Positions 6,750 through 14,579 of a stretch of 18,612 bases of DNA are shown here, one piece after another (positions within the stretch are counted from its first letter, which is position 1; every line of letters starts with the position of its first letter). The notes under the pieces were generated by a model that saw only the letters and a list, made by a program, of their open reading frames with translations, had not been told where the DNA came from and searched no databases. This stretch comes from an uncultured bacterium (GTDB lineage Bacteria > Bacillota > Clostridia > Lachnospirales > Lachnospiraceae): assembly GCA_937893485.1 (NCBI GenBank), contig CALBJL010000124.1, positions 1 through 18,612 on the forward strand. The letters run 5' to 3'. A program made the translations under genes and the position numbers.

Positions 6750-7546
6750 TCAGATATTTCAGGAATATCCTCAGGAGCGACCCATTCCGCGACAGCCAGC
6801 TCGGAATGATCGACACGGATCGTATCATCATCCCCGTCCAGCTGCGCAGTGTAAGCAAGCATCAGATTTCCAGCAAAGCCCCACGGCTGCGAATCATAAT
6901 ATTTTATATTTTTCACGCGCAGCCCGGTCTCCTCCATGACTTCACGCGCGACACACTGCTCCGCCGTCTCACCGATCTCCACAAAGCCTGCCACGAGCGC
7001 ATAATTGCCATCGCCGTGTGCATATTTTGTGAGCAGCAGCCTGCCCTTGTGCTGTACTGCAGCCAGCACCGCCGGTGCGATCTTCGGAAACACCATATTG
7101 TGGCACTTCGGACAACGCAGCATCCGCTCTTTTTTATCATGCACCAGCACAGACCCGCATCGCCCGCAAAAACGGTTGCTTTCATACCATGTATAGAGAT
7201 GGTGTGCATTCATTCCGGCAAACGCCTCCTCACGCGGCTGCATCTGGTGATTGATATAGCGGGACGTTTCCCAGCTATGTAACGGCAGCTCCGCACACGA
7301 AAAATTCTCCCCGCAGACACACAAAAAGTAATCTCTGCGCACAGCGCCCTCACGCAGCGCGAATAAATACCGCAGTCCGGCGCGATCCTCCACCGCCAGC
7401 TCCCGGTACAACGGGAAACGGTCTCCCTGTGCGGTGTGGATGATGCAGTAATTTCCGTTTTTTACACATACAACGGTGCTGTCCGCCTGCGGCTCACGCT
7501 CCTCATAAGCATTCCACAAATACTGTGGCTCGATCTCCTGTATCAT
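6695..7546 (-). CDS. nudC: NAD(H) diphosphatase / RNA deNADding Nudix hydrolase NudC
   Basis: NudC hydrolyses NADH or NAD+ to NMN(H) and AMP, and in E. coli removes NAD caps from RNA 5' ends; it is cytoplasmic. At 283 residues it has the usual length. A zinc ribbon with Cys127, 130, 145 and 148 (CGRCGS and CPKCH) is followed by a Nudix box at 187-209 (starting GFVEIGE, with REVMEETGL) that has all the metal-binding glutamates. The NADH-specificity motif SQPWGF (219-224) separates NudC from other Nudix families. It lies 6 bases after the MATE gene, and the MATE stop codon overlaps its upstream AAGGAG region, so the two are co-transcribed. The SD nearest the ATG is unusually close; the GGAGG further upstream probably serves. 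Confidence 0.93.
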   Translation of the reverse strand: MIQEIEPQYLWNAYEEREPQADSTVVCVKNGNYCIIHTAQGDRFPLYRELAVEDRAGLRYLFALREGAVRRDYFLCVCGENFSCAELPLHSWETSRYINHQMQPREEAFAGMNAHHLYTWYESNRFCGRCGSVLVHDKKERMLRCPKCHNMVFPKIAPAVLAAVQHKGRLLLTKYAHGDGNYALVAGFVEIGETAEQCVAREVMEETGLRVKNIKYYDSQPWGFAGNLMLAYTAQLDGDDDTIRVDHSELAVAEWVAPEDIPEISDYNSLTREMIRRFRLGRL

Positions 7547-7552
7547 CTCTCC

Positions 7553-8932
7553 TTATGCCTCCTCATCATCCGGTAACGGCGCGATCACCTTTTTATACGT
7601 CAGCATCAGACAGATCGATGAAATCGCGCAGGACATCAGCTCTGCGATCGGAAAACTCCACCAGATCGCATCCAGTCCGCCAATCTTTGATAAAATGTAT
7701 GCCACCGGAAGCAGCACCACCAACTGACGCGCCACGGACACATACAGACTGTACATACCGTTTCCGACTGCCTGAAATACTGAACCGGCAACAATACAAA
7801 ACCATGCGATCAGGAAGTGCACCGCAATCTTGCGCAGCGCGGGAATACCGATGGCAAGCATATTTTCGGATGCATCAAACAATAACAGCAGCATACCCGG
7901 AACCGTCTCGAATACGATAAATCCAAACAGCATAAAACAGAATGCGACGAGCAGCGCCCACTTGATCGTGCGGATCATACGCTTTTTCTTTTTTGCGCCA
8001 TAATTGTAGGCGACGATCGGGATCAGACCGTTGTTCAATCCGAATACCGGCATAAAGAAAAAGCTCTGCAGCTTGAAATACACACCAAATACTGCTGCCG
8101 CTGTCGCGGACAGCCCTACGAGGATCAGGTTCATGCCGTAGGTCATGACTGAACCGATCGACTGCATAATAATAGAAGGAATTCCAACCTTGTAAATCGT
8201 TCCGATAATATGTCCGTCCGGACGAAAGCCCTTAAAGCTGAGCGTAATATCATGATTTTTCTTTACATTATAAATGAGTCCGATACATCCGGCGATGATC
8301 TGTCCGATCACCGTCGCGATCGCTGCTCCGGCTACTCCCATCTTCGGAAGCCCGAAATAACCAAAGATCAGGATCGGATCGAGAATAATATTGATGATCG
8401 CTCCGACCATCTGCGAGATCATCGTAAACACAGTCCGACCGGTTGCCTGTAACAGACGTTCAAAAATAAACTGCGCATACAGACCGAACGAAGCGACCAT
8501 AACGATCGTCAGATACTGCACACCCATATCCATGATCTCTACCGGCGCATTCTTGATCTGGCTCGCATAAAACGGATGCACGGAAAAGATTCCGACAACG
8601 GCGGATACGAGATAGCTGATGATATAGAGAAAAATGCCATTCATCGCCGTCTTATTCGCGCGGTCATAATTTTTCTCACCGAGCGATTTGGACAACAGCG
8701 AATTCACTCCCACTCCGGTTCCTGCACCCACTGCGATGAGCAGTGTCTGCATCGGGAATGCGAGCGAAACAGCCGTCAGAGCATTTTCACTGATCCGCGA
8801 CACAAAGATACTGTCAACGATATTGTACATCGCCTGCACCAGCATCGATATCATCATCGGCAGCGACATGTTCATCAACAGCCTGCCCTCTGACATCGTA
8901 CCCATTTTGTTTTCCTGTCTCTGTTCTTCCAA
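7553..8932 (-). CDS. MATE-family multidrug/cation antiporter
   Basis: MATE transporters export drugs or metabolites from the cytoplasm in exchange for Na+ or H+. From the chosen start the protein is 459 residues, the normal length, with about twelve hydrophobic segments in two similar halves. It opens with MGTMSEGRLLMNMSLPMMIS, a standard MATE beginning, followed by MYNIVDSIFVSRI. The frame is open to an ATG at 9016. I chose TTG at 8932 because GGGAGG sits seven bases upstream of it and because the extra residues do not look like a MATE N-terminus. The gene precedes nudC by 6 bases. The substrate cannot be told from sequence. The leader contains a hairpin at 8977-9005, and the upstream AAA+ pseudogene ends at 9022. 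Confidence 0.9.
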   Translation of the reverse strand: MEEQRQENKMGTMSEGRLLMNMSLPMMISMLVQAMYNIVDSIFVSRISENALTAVSLAFPMQTLLIAVGAGTGVGVNSLLSKSLGEKNYDRANKTAMNGIFLYIISYLVSAVVGIFSVHPFYASQIKNAPVEIMDMGVQYLTIVMVASFGLYAQFIFERLLQATGRTVFTMISQMVGAIINIILDPILIFGYFGLPKMGVAGAAIATVIGQIIAGCIGLIYNVKKNHDITLSFKGFRPDGHIIGTIYKVGIPSIIMQSIGSVMTYGMNLILVGLSATAAAVFGVYFKLQSFFFMPVFGLNNGLIPIVAYNYGAKKKKRMIRTIKWALLVAFCFMLFGFIVFETVPGMLLLLFDASENMLAIGIPALRKIAVHFLIAWFCIVAGSVFQAVGNGMYSLYVSVARQLVVLLPVAYILSKIGGLDAIWWSFPIAELMSCAISSICLMLTYKKVIAPLPDDEEA

Positions 8933-8976
8933 AACAATTCCTCCCTTGTAAAACCATGTTACTGTTCTTCCATAGA

Positions 8977-9005
8977 CGGGCAGCAAAATGCTCCGGTACT
9001 GCCCG
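8977..9005 (-). other. Hairpin in the MATE leader
   Basis: CGGGCAG (8977-8983) and CTGCCCG (8999-9005) form a perfect 7-base GC-rich stem with a 15-base loop, between the end of the AAA+ pseudogene and the MATE ribosome binding site. There is no T-run, so it is not a standard terminator. It may be a 5'-leader structure; no known riboswitch motif was recognised. Confidence 0.4.
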
Positions 9006-9021
9006 CACAGCAACATTACTA

Positions 9022-10508
9022 CTAACCCGTATATATATAACGCGCATATTCTCCCAGCGCTTCCTTAAAGGATACCTTTTTATCCTTTGTCAACTTGATC
9101 TGTATCGCGCGTACCATGTGCTTCATGCCGACCGGAGTGCCCTCCGATGCTGCAAAAAACGCGGCATTCCAGACCGTATCTTTAATCTGACCACCGGAAA
9201 ATTCAAACTGTGTGCTCAGATAATCATAATCGATGCCCTCCTGCGGGGTCTCCGAGGCAAACGACGACTGCCAGATCTCTTTCTGCGTCTGGCATCCGGT
9301 ATTGGGAAATGGATCACAAACCGGATCCGGCGCATAAACGCCGCATCAATATTCTGGCTGAAATTCGATGAAAATATGATAATTCCGTCAAACTCCTCCA
9401 TACGCTGCAACAGGTAGGACACTTCCGAATTTGCATAGCGGTCCTTCGATTCCTTGACCTCGCTGCGCTTGCCGATGATCGCATCCGCCTCGTCAAAAAA
9501 CAGGATCATATTGCTGCGCTCGGCTCTGCGGAACACATCCTCTAAACGCTTTTCGGTCTCACCGATATACTTGTTTACCATCTGCGAGAGATCGACCTTG
9601 AACAGCTCCAGTCCGAGAATGCCTGCCATCACATGCACCGCCATCGTCTTACCCGTTCCCGGTGATCCCGTAAACAGGGCGCTGACGCACGTTCCGTAAG
9701 AATAGCGGCTGCCCAGATTCCACTCATCCATGACAAGCCTGCGCTGCTCAACCTGCGCACAGATATCCTTTATGATCTGTTTCTACGACTGTTCCAGCTT
9801 CAGATCGTCATAGGTATAGTGTGTCTCCACACGCTTGATATTATCATATCTGCCATCATCTAACAGTTCATAACAATAACGGAAAATCGTCCGGCTGTCA
9901 ATAGGTCTGTGTGTCTCTGTCATTGCAAGATGCCGGACCACCTGCCGGATTCTGCCGACGGGCAGTTTCATTTTGACCGTCAGTTCCCGGCTGTTCAAGG
10001 CACCTTCGCCGAGATATTTTGTTGAAAAATACTCCCATGCCGCAAAATTCACATTCCGGTCTGTCGTCTGGCACGCACCGGATATGACAGGCACGTCCAG
10101 CTTCGGTATCAGCTTGACACCCTCCTGCACCGTCAGAAACAAGGGCCGCTCTGCCGGTGCTGCGCCGATCCCTGCCCGCCATGCGCCTTCGGCGACCTTC
10201 TGATACTCCGCTGCCATAATCCGTATCCGGCTGATCGTATCCGGCTGGCTGTCCAGCCCTGTCACCGCCAGCTCCTGTGGACGCAGGAACAGGAGCAGCC
10301 GTTGCTGCTCCTGTCTGCCGCAAAAATCCTCTGCTCCTCTTTCACCACCATACACAGCATCCAGCCACTGCGCCGTCAGTCCGTCCAACCCGGCACGCGA
10401 CAGATCCTGTGACAAAAGTCCTCCATAGCGCCGGAGCAGCTCCTCCTGCCCCAGCTCTTTTAAATAGCAGGAGATCCGTCCGGCAGCAAGCGCTGCCAGC
10501 CGTCTCAT
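9022..10508 (-). pseudogene. AAA+ ATPase gene broken by an in-frame amber codon and a frameshift
   Basis: The intact form would be a cytoplasmic ATPase of about 495 residues with an N-terminal region of unknown fold (about 1-235) and one AAA+ module. The first part reads from ATG 10508 to ...DDLKLEQS and stops at TAG (9783-9785). The same frame goes on after the TAG with KQIIKDICAQVEQRRLV into the AAA+ core: Walker A GSPGTGKT, pore loop KYIGETEK, Walker B ILFFDEAD, then RYANSEVSYLLQRMEEFDG and FMRRIRF. Near 9291-9305 one base is missing. The proper C-terminus (KEIWQSSFA..., FSGGQIKDTVWNAAFFAA...) continues in another frame to TAG at 9022. The TAG sits where a glutamine codon (CAG) would be expected. 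The core resembles AAA+ proteins found in extracellular contractile injection loci, but no such genes are visible. Confidence 0.85.
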
Positions 10509-10768
10509 GCACTAGCTCCCTGCACACTCTGACCGGCTCTGGCCGCGAGTGCATCCGCTATCTTTTTCTTGATGTCATTATATTGTACAAACAACGCCTG
10601 CAACAAAGCCGGCATGGATGCCCGCTCCTCGTCTGACATTCCGGACATCTGTGGTGCTATCATCAGCATCTTATTCGCCGATTGTGCGATCAGATTCCTT
10701 GCCACCTCATTTTCACCATTCTGACTGAGCCGTTCCGGCTGCGTTCACGAGCGCCTGCGCTGCATCAT
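10505..10768 (-). pseudogene. Damaged small gene upstream of the AAA+ ATPase
   Basis: The readable 3' part starts with GTG at 10705 and encodes 66 residues (NLIAQSANKMLMIAPQMSG, then DEERASMPALLQALF, then DIKKKIADALAARAG). It ends with TGA overlapping the ATG of the ATPase by four bases, a coupled pair. Upstream the coding sense seems to continue in a second frame (DDAAQALVNAAGTAQSE) as if one base had been inserted near 10715. The frame that has ATG ATG at 10768-10763 stops after seven codons. An AGGAGG lies too close to those ATGs to serve them. I do not recognise the family. The protein would be a small, alanine-rich helical partner of the ATPase. It could instead be an intact 66-residue gene starting at GTG. 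Confidence 0.5.
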
Positions 10769-10821
10769 CCTCCTACATACGCTTTACCTATGTTAATTTC
10801 ATCATATAAGCCAAGTATAAC

Positions 10822-10859
10822 AAAAATGACTGTGATTTACAACCAAATCACAGTCATTT
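10822..10859 (-). terminator. Intrinsic terminator of thiT
   Basis: A perfect 15-base stem AAATGACTGTGATTT/AAATCACAGTCATTT (10845-10859 and 10824-10838) with a 6-base loop is followed on the minus strand by a T-run (TTTTTGTTATAC). It lies about 95 bases past the thiT stop, beyond the repeat at 10876-10946. Confidence 0.85.
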
Positions 10860-10875
10860 GTATCTTATATTATAT

Positions 10876-10946
10876 GTAACAGTTCAGCCCGCGCCATTCA
10901 TGCAAGCATGATGTCCTCGTTTTTTAATCCATGGCTGAACTGTTAC
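10876..10946 (-). mobile_element. Small MITE-like repeat with perfect terminal inverted repeats (copy 2)
   Basis: The 71-base element is bounded by a perfect 14-base inverted repeat, GTAACAGTTCAGCC (10876-10889) and GGCTGAACTGTTAC (10933-10946). Its interior holds a TCATGC..GCATGA near-palindrome. Positions 10894-10946 match 6394-6446 on the other strand at 51 of 53 bases. It has no coding capacity, so any movement would need a transposase from elsewhere. It sits in the 3' untranslated region of thiT, 8 bases past the stop. Direct flanking duplications are not obvious. Confidence 0.65.
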
Positions 10947-10954
10947 CATTATAT

Positions 10955-11641
10955 TTATTCTCCGAGTGCCTGCTTCTTCACTGCCAGCAGCGCATTCTTT
11001 ACCGGCGGCAGGGAGATCAGCACGAGCGTGATCGCACCCTCAATACCGATATATGCGAGGTTGTACACAGCAGAATACGCAGCCGGATTCCAGCCGTCCC
11101 ACGCATAGTATGCAAAAAAGATATATCCGGACAGGAACGCAAATACCCAGCGTCCAAAGATGCCGAGCAAATATCCCTTCTGCAATCCGTTTTTACTCTC
11201 TGAGAAAAATCCGGACATGCCGAGTGCCCCGAATGCCAACGGATAATCCACGATCATCTGCGGCAGGCTGAGGATGTACGGATCAATCACCAGCTGCAGA
11301 ATACCGTATGCCACACCGGTCAGGATACCTACACGCGGTCCGTACCAGTAACCGATCAGCGTGATAAACAGCATACTGCACAGTGTCACGGAACCACCCA
11401 TCGGCGCGTCAAACAGCTTGATCATTGATGTCACGGTTGCGAGTGCCATCGCCATCGCAGAAAAGATCAACTGTCTCGTCGTGATCTGTTTTCCGCCATT
11501 TCCGCTGCGCTTTACAATGGCGACTGCCACCGCGATACACAACAGTCCGATCACCACCAGTGCCACATAGCCGAGTGCTGTCGGCTGATAGCATACCTCC
11601 TCCCAGTCATTGACATACTGGGTTGCAAATAATTTCCACAT
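10955..11641 (-). CDS. thiT: Thiamine-specific S component of an ECF transporter
   Basis: ThiT (YuaJ) is the membrane protein that binds thiamine and works with the shared EcfA-EcfA'-EcfT energy module, encoded elsewhere. The family block ILTGVAYGILQLVIDPYIL, followed by LPQMIVDYPLAFGALG (about residues 106-141), is clear. The rest is a series of hydrophobic helices. At 228 residues it is longer than the usual 180-200. The extra is at the N-terminus, with one additional hydrophobic segment (about 20-43) and a short charged linker before the family domain. The ATG follows AGGAGG by nine bases, with a run of seven Ts between. Function is confirmed by the TPP riboswitch directly upstream. It is a single-gene unit with its own promoter and terminator. 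Confidence 0.93.
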   Translation of the reverse strand: MWKLFATQYVNDWEEVCYQPTALGYVALVVIGLLCIAVAVAIVKRSGNGGKQITTRQLIFSAMAMALATVTSMIKLFDAPMGGSVTLCSMLFITLIGYWYGPRVGILTGVAYGILQLVIDPYILSLPQMIVDYPLAFGALGMSGFFSESKNGLQKGYLLGIFGRWVFAFLSGYIFFAYYAWDGWNPAAYSAVYNLAYIGIEGAITLVLISLPPVKNALLAVKKQALGE

Positions 11642-11649
11642 AAAAAAAT

Positions 11650-11775
11650 CCTCCTTTTCTCTAGGAGGGGTACAACTGAAAACTCAAAACTATCCTGCTT
11701 CCTTACGCCGGTATGATCCGGTTCAAGTAATGAGGGTTTTCATCTCAGTCCCGCACGCGGGACACCCCTAGCCTA
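11650..11775 (-). promoter_or_regulatory. TPP riboswitch and expression platform controlling thiT
   Basis: On the minus strand the leader contains the conserved THI-element blocks in order: GGGGTG, a GTCCCGC/GCGGGAC stem, CTGAGATGAAAACCC, TTGAACC, then GGATCATACCGGCG and GGAAGC. Downstream, CCTCCT (11663-11668) can pair with the thiT ribosome binding site AGGAGG (11650-11655) over a 7-base loop, and the T-run follows at once. A competing pairing joins CTAGGGGT at the aptamer 5' edge (11764-11771) to ACCCC..CTAG (11661-11671) across a two-base bulge and would free the ribosome binding site. This fits an off-switch when TPP is bound. Confidence 0.93.
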
Positions 11776-11821
11776 TATTATCATATGTTTGTACATCCTT
11801 GTGGACGGATGCACAACTATG

Positions 11822-11850
11822 ATTATAGCGCCGGGGTATCAAAAAGTCAA
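11822..11850 (-). promoter_or_regulatory. Sigma-A promoter of thiT, overlapping the end of ureD
   Basis: On the minus strand -35 TTGACT (11845-11850), a 17-base spacer and -10 TATAAT (11822-11827) match consensus closely. The -35 is made of the Leu and Thr codons just before the ureD stop. The predicted start near 11815 gives a leader of about 175 bases, with a CATCC/GGATG hairpin before the riboswitch. Confidence 0.85.
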
Positions 11851-12681
11851 GCAATATTGCTGTTTGACTGCATCAGCTATCTGTTGAAGTTTCTGTGCAC
11901 GATGTCCCAAAATCCGTAATACAAAATCACCTGTTGACAATTGCGTAATTCCACCATCTACTTCAGTATCTTGGATTATTATTTGCCAAATTTTATCCTG
12001 CAACTGCAAACCGACATCTGTCACACTGCCTTGATGATTATTTTCAACGCTCTGCCTGTCACATAATTTTGATATAAATATATTGGCCATATGTGTGTAT
12101 CCTTCATATATTCCAATTCCTTCCATTGGCATTCTATCAGGCTCATAGCAACTATTATCCCTATATACTAACTGTTCTCCCCTATATATCAATACCCTTG
12201 AAGCAAATCTCTTATACTGAAATTTTTCGCCATGTGCGGTTCGACCACAGGAAATAATTTCCAACAAAAACAACCGTGAAGTTTCGTTTTCCAGATGGAT
12301 AGTCATGTCACTGTCAAACACAGATTTTGCAAACGGGATGACCGGCTGTGGGTAATAAAATAACTTAGCATTTTTATCCACTCGTATTTCGATGGTGCGC
12401 TTTGCAGATCCCTCCTCCATCTTATGAATCTTCTCAAAGGACTGCGACAGAACTTCAAGATCCGCCCCCTCCTTGACATGATAGACAAAGTGTTGGGAAT
12501 CTCCTGCCATAATCCCAGCCGATGCACAAAGAGGCATAACCTGAATTCCACCATTTTCCTTTTCAAAAGGATGCATAATTTTATAAGGAGCCGTAAAAGA
12601 TAACTGCTCCAGAATTGTTTTGTTATCTTTTAATGCCGCACATATATTTATTCGTGAAATTTTCCCAAACTTATTATCCAT
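11839..12681 (-). CDS. ureD: Urease accessory protein UreD (UreH)
   Basis: UreD is the cytoplasmic scaffold that binds apo-urease and, with UreF and UreG, guides nickel to the active site. The 280-residue protein has the normal length. It shows the family pattern: an early block TAPYKIMHPFEKE, then QVMPLCASAGIMAGDSQHF, then YYPQPVIPFAKSVF, in the place where UreD proteins carry a conserved PxPxxPxxxS-type strand. FLLEIISCGRTAHGEKFQYK matches the usual E-x-x-x-x-GR-x-x-x-GE segment. It is the last gene of the urease operon, 4 bases after ureG, and its SD overlaps the ureG stop. Its own last codons contain the -35 of the thiT promoter, and no terminator separates the two. Confidence 0.92.
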   Translation of the reverse strand: MDNKFGKISRINICAALKDNKTILEQLSFTAPYKIMHPFEKENGGIQVMPLCASAGIMAGDSQHFVYHVKEGADLEVLSQSFEKIHKMEEGSAKRTIEIRVDKNAKLFYYPQPVIPFAKSVFDSDMTIHLENETSRLFLLEIISCGRTAHGEKFQYKRFASRVLIYRGEQLVYRDNSCYEPDRMPMEGIGIYEGYTHMANIFISKLCDRQSVENNHQGSVTDVGLQLQDKIWQIIIQDTEVDGGITQLSTGDFVLRILGHRAQKLQQIADAVKQQYCLTF

Positions 12682-12685
12682 AGAT

Positions 12686-13294
12686 TTACATTCCTTCTAA
12701 CAAAACGTTCTTTTTAATCCATTCCACTACTTTATCCACATTTTCATCTCCGCGGATATTTGTAAATAAGAACGGTCTTTCACCTCGCATTTTTCTAGAA
12801 TCTCTTTCCATGACTTCAAGACTCGCACCAACATAAGGTGCCAGATCAATTTTGTTAATTACAAGAAGGTCGGACCGCGTAATCCCGGGACCACCTTTGC
12901 GTGGAATCTTATCTCCCTCTGCCACATCTATCACAAAAATAGTTGCATCTGCCAATTCCGGACTAAAAGTTGCAGACAAATTATCGCCGCCACTTTCAAT
13001 AAACAAAAGTTCAATATCCGGAAAACGTTCCATTATTTCATCCACCGCTTCAAGATTCATAGAAGCATCCTCACGAATTGCTGTGTGCGGGCAACCACCG
13101 GTCTCCACACCAATGATACGATCTATAGGAAGAACACTGTTTCTGGCCAGAAACTCAGCATCTTCTTTTGTATAAATATCATTTGTAATAACACCAATAC
13201 TGTATTCTCCAGACATTTTTCTGGATAAGGATTCAATAAGTGCTGTTTTTCCGGAGCCAACTGGTCCAGCAACTCCAATTTTTATATATGACAT
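12686..13294 (-). CDS. ureG: Urease accessory GTPase UreG
   Basis: UreG is a SIMIBI-class GTPase that carries nickel and powers its insertion into urease. The 202-residue protein is full length. The P-loop GPVGSGKT is at residues 10-17, the nickel-binding CPH motif is at 68-70 in VETGGCPHTAIREDASMN, the ESGGDNLSATFSPEL block is at about 100-114 and the guanine-specificity NKID is at 147-150. All key residues are present. GAGG precedes the ATG. It lies between ureF (68-base gap) and ureD (4-base gap). Confidence 0.98.
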   Translation of the reverse strand: MSYIKIGVAGPVGSGKTALIESLSRKMSGEYSIGVITNDIYTKEDAEFLARNSVLPIDRIIGVETGGCPHTAIREDASMNLEAVDEIMERFPDIELLFIESGGDNLSATFSPELADATIFVIDVAEGDKIPRKGGPGITRSDLLVINKIDLAPYVGASLEVMERDSRKMRGERPFLFTNIRGDENVDKVVEWIKKNVLLEGM

Positions 13295-13362
13295 ACAAGT
13301 TTCCTCTTTTCATGCTAATATATATTTAAAAAAACAATTAAACATCTCTGATGACTTATAAA

Positions 13363-14055
13363 TTACGACATGTATAATCTGGAATATAACTTTTCATGCT
13401 GAATGCCTCTTACATCAAAGCCTGGTGCTGAGAGACACAAATCATCCTCTCCCATATACATGATATCATTTAATATCTCATAAAAATCCATATAACAGCC
13501 ACTCAAAAGCTGTTGTCCAGTAGTTTGGCTCAAAGGAATTGTTTTAACACAATTTGTCACAATAGCCGATGTCTGTGCATAAAGATAGTGAGCCAACGCT
13601 TCTCGGAGAGGGATTTTCATTTCCGCACAAAAGACACCATAGATACAACAATGGTTCACAGGTTTTCCTTTTCGTGCATCTAGATATAATCTGAAGATAC
13701 CAGCCTCACAGATAGACAACCCAATCTTTTCAATTGTTTTGACAAAACGGGATCCCATTTTTCTTGTGGCTTCTCTTTGCTCCATTGGAACCCTTGATGC
13801 TTCGAGAATATCTTCCAGATGCATTAACTTGTCCAGATCCTTATTTACAGCAGCTTCATAGGAAAATCTGGCAGCCAGAAGTTCTGTCCTGGCAAGATTC
13901 CACTTGATTTTGTGTGTAATATATTCCTTTGCTGTATCGGTATCATGGACAATTCCTTTTTGGATATACGTTTCCAGACCTTGAGAGTGTGAATATGCTC
14001 CTATTGGAAACAAAGCATCATTTACCTGCAAAAGGTAAAAATATTTTTCTGTCAT
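13363..14055 (-). CDS. ureF: Urease accessory protein UreF
   Basis: UreF bridges UreD and UreG and acts as the checkpoint for GTP-dependent nickel delivery. From the ATG at 14055 it is 230 residues, the family length. The opening LLQVNDALFPIGAYSHSQGLETYI is the standard UreF start (shown here only in part), and the C-terminal tail SRLYMS is typical of the region that contacts UreD. An in-frame GTG five codons earlier is less likely, because GGGGAGG lies between it and the ATG and is ideally placed for the ATG. The gene follows ureE by 25 bases. Confidence 0.95.
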   Translation of the reverse strand: MTEKYFYLLQVNDALFPIGAYSHSQGLETYIQKGIVHDTDTAKEYITHKIKWNLARTELLAARFSYEAAVNKDLDKLMHLEDILEASRVPMEQREATRKMGSRFVKTIEKIGLSICEAGIFRLYLDARKGKPVNHCCIYGVFCAEMKIPLREALAHYLYAQTSAIVTNCVKTIPLSQTTGQQLLSGCYMDFYEILNDIMYMGEDDLCLSAPGFDVRGIQHEKLYSRLYMS

Positions 14056-14080
14056 GGAAATCCTCCCCACAAACGATTTT

Positions 14081-14557
14081 TTAATGGTGATGGTTGTGAA
14101 TGCTGGCAGAAATTCTCTTGGAAAAATCTAGTTTTAACATCTCCCGCTCTGCTTTGACACCATGAATTTTTCGAAGCATACTTAGCATAGGTTCATTGTA
14201 AATGGTAATAAAAGTATTATTTTCCCCCCAGAAAAGCGGTGCATGTCTGTTTCCAATTTCATAGCAGACTTTTGCAGACATCCGATCATGTCCTGTAGTC
14301 AGTGAAATACGGATGACCTCACACGGTGGGGTGTTTACAACAATTAGTTTATTTTCATCCACATAGATTACATCATCCTGATATAAGCCGCGCGTCAGAA
14401 TAGAATCATCCATACGAATACCAATTTCCGTTCCTTTGTCTGTGATTTTTTTATGTACTTTTTTAAAAGCTTCATGCCATTCGATATCTACATACTCAAT
14501 GCTTCTTTTTGAGGTATCAAAGTCCTGTAGCTTTCCCAAAATCTGCTCGCACACCAT
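14081..14557 (-). CDS. ureE: Urease nickel metallochaperone UreE
   Basis: UreE is a dimeric cytoplasmic metallochaperone that hands Ni2+ to UreG. At 158 residues it is of normal length. The conserved metal-binding histidine is at about 105 in EIGNRHAPLF. The C-terminus ends in a short histidine-rich tail HNHHH, a reduced form of the long His tails seen in Klebsiella. GGAGG precedes the ATG. It sits between ureI (22-base gap) and ureF. The middle region is weakly conserved, as usual for this family. Confidence 0.94.
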   Translation of the reverse strand: MVCEQILGKLQDFDTSKRSIEYVDIEWHEAFKKVHKKITDKGTEIGIRMDDSILTRGLYQDDVIYVDENKLIVVNTPPCEVIRISLTTGHDRMSAKVCYEIGNRHAPLFWGENNTFITIYNEPMLSMLRKIHGVKAEREMLKLDFSKRISASIHNHHH

Positions 14558-14579
14558 AATCTCAGCCTCCGTTCTTTTT

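Noticed and set aside
9285..9310. Programmed -1 frameshift in the AAA+ gene
   Set aside because: The required shift is -1, but there is no slippery heptamer (X XXY YYZ) or downstream pseudoknot at the junction.
9783..9785. Amber codon in the AAA+ gene as a recoded sense codon (stop-codon read-through)
   Set aside because: No read-through context or downstream structure was recognised, and a separate frameshift in the same gene makes simple decay the better explanation.
10822..10859. Terminator belonging to a plus-strand transcript
   Set aside because: The T-run follows the stem on the minus strand and the only intact gene ending nearby is thiT on that strand.
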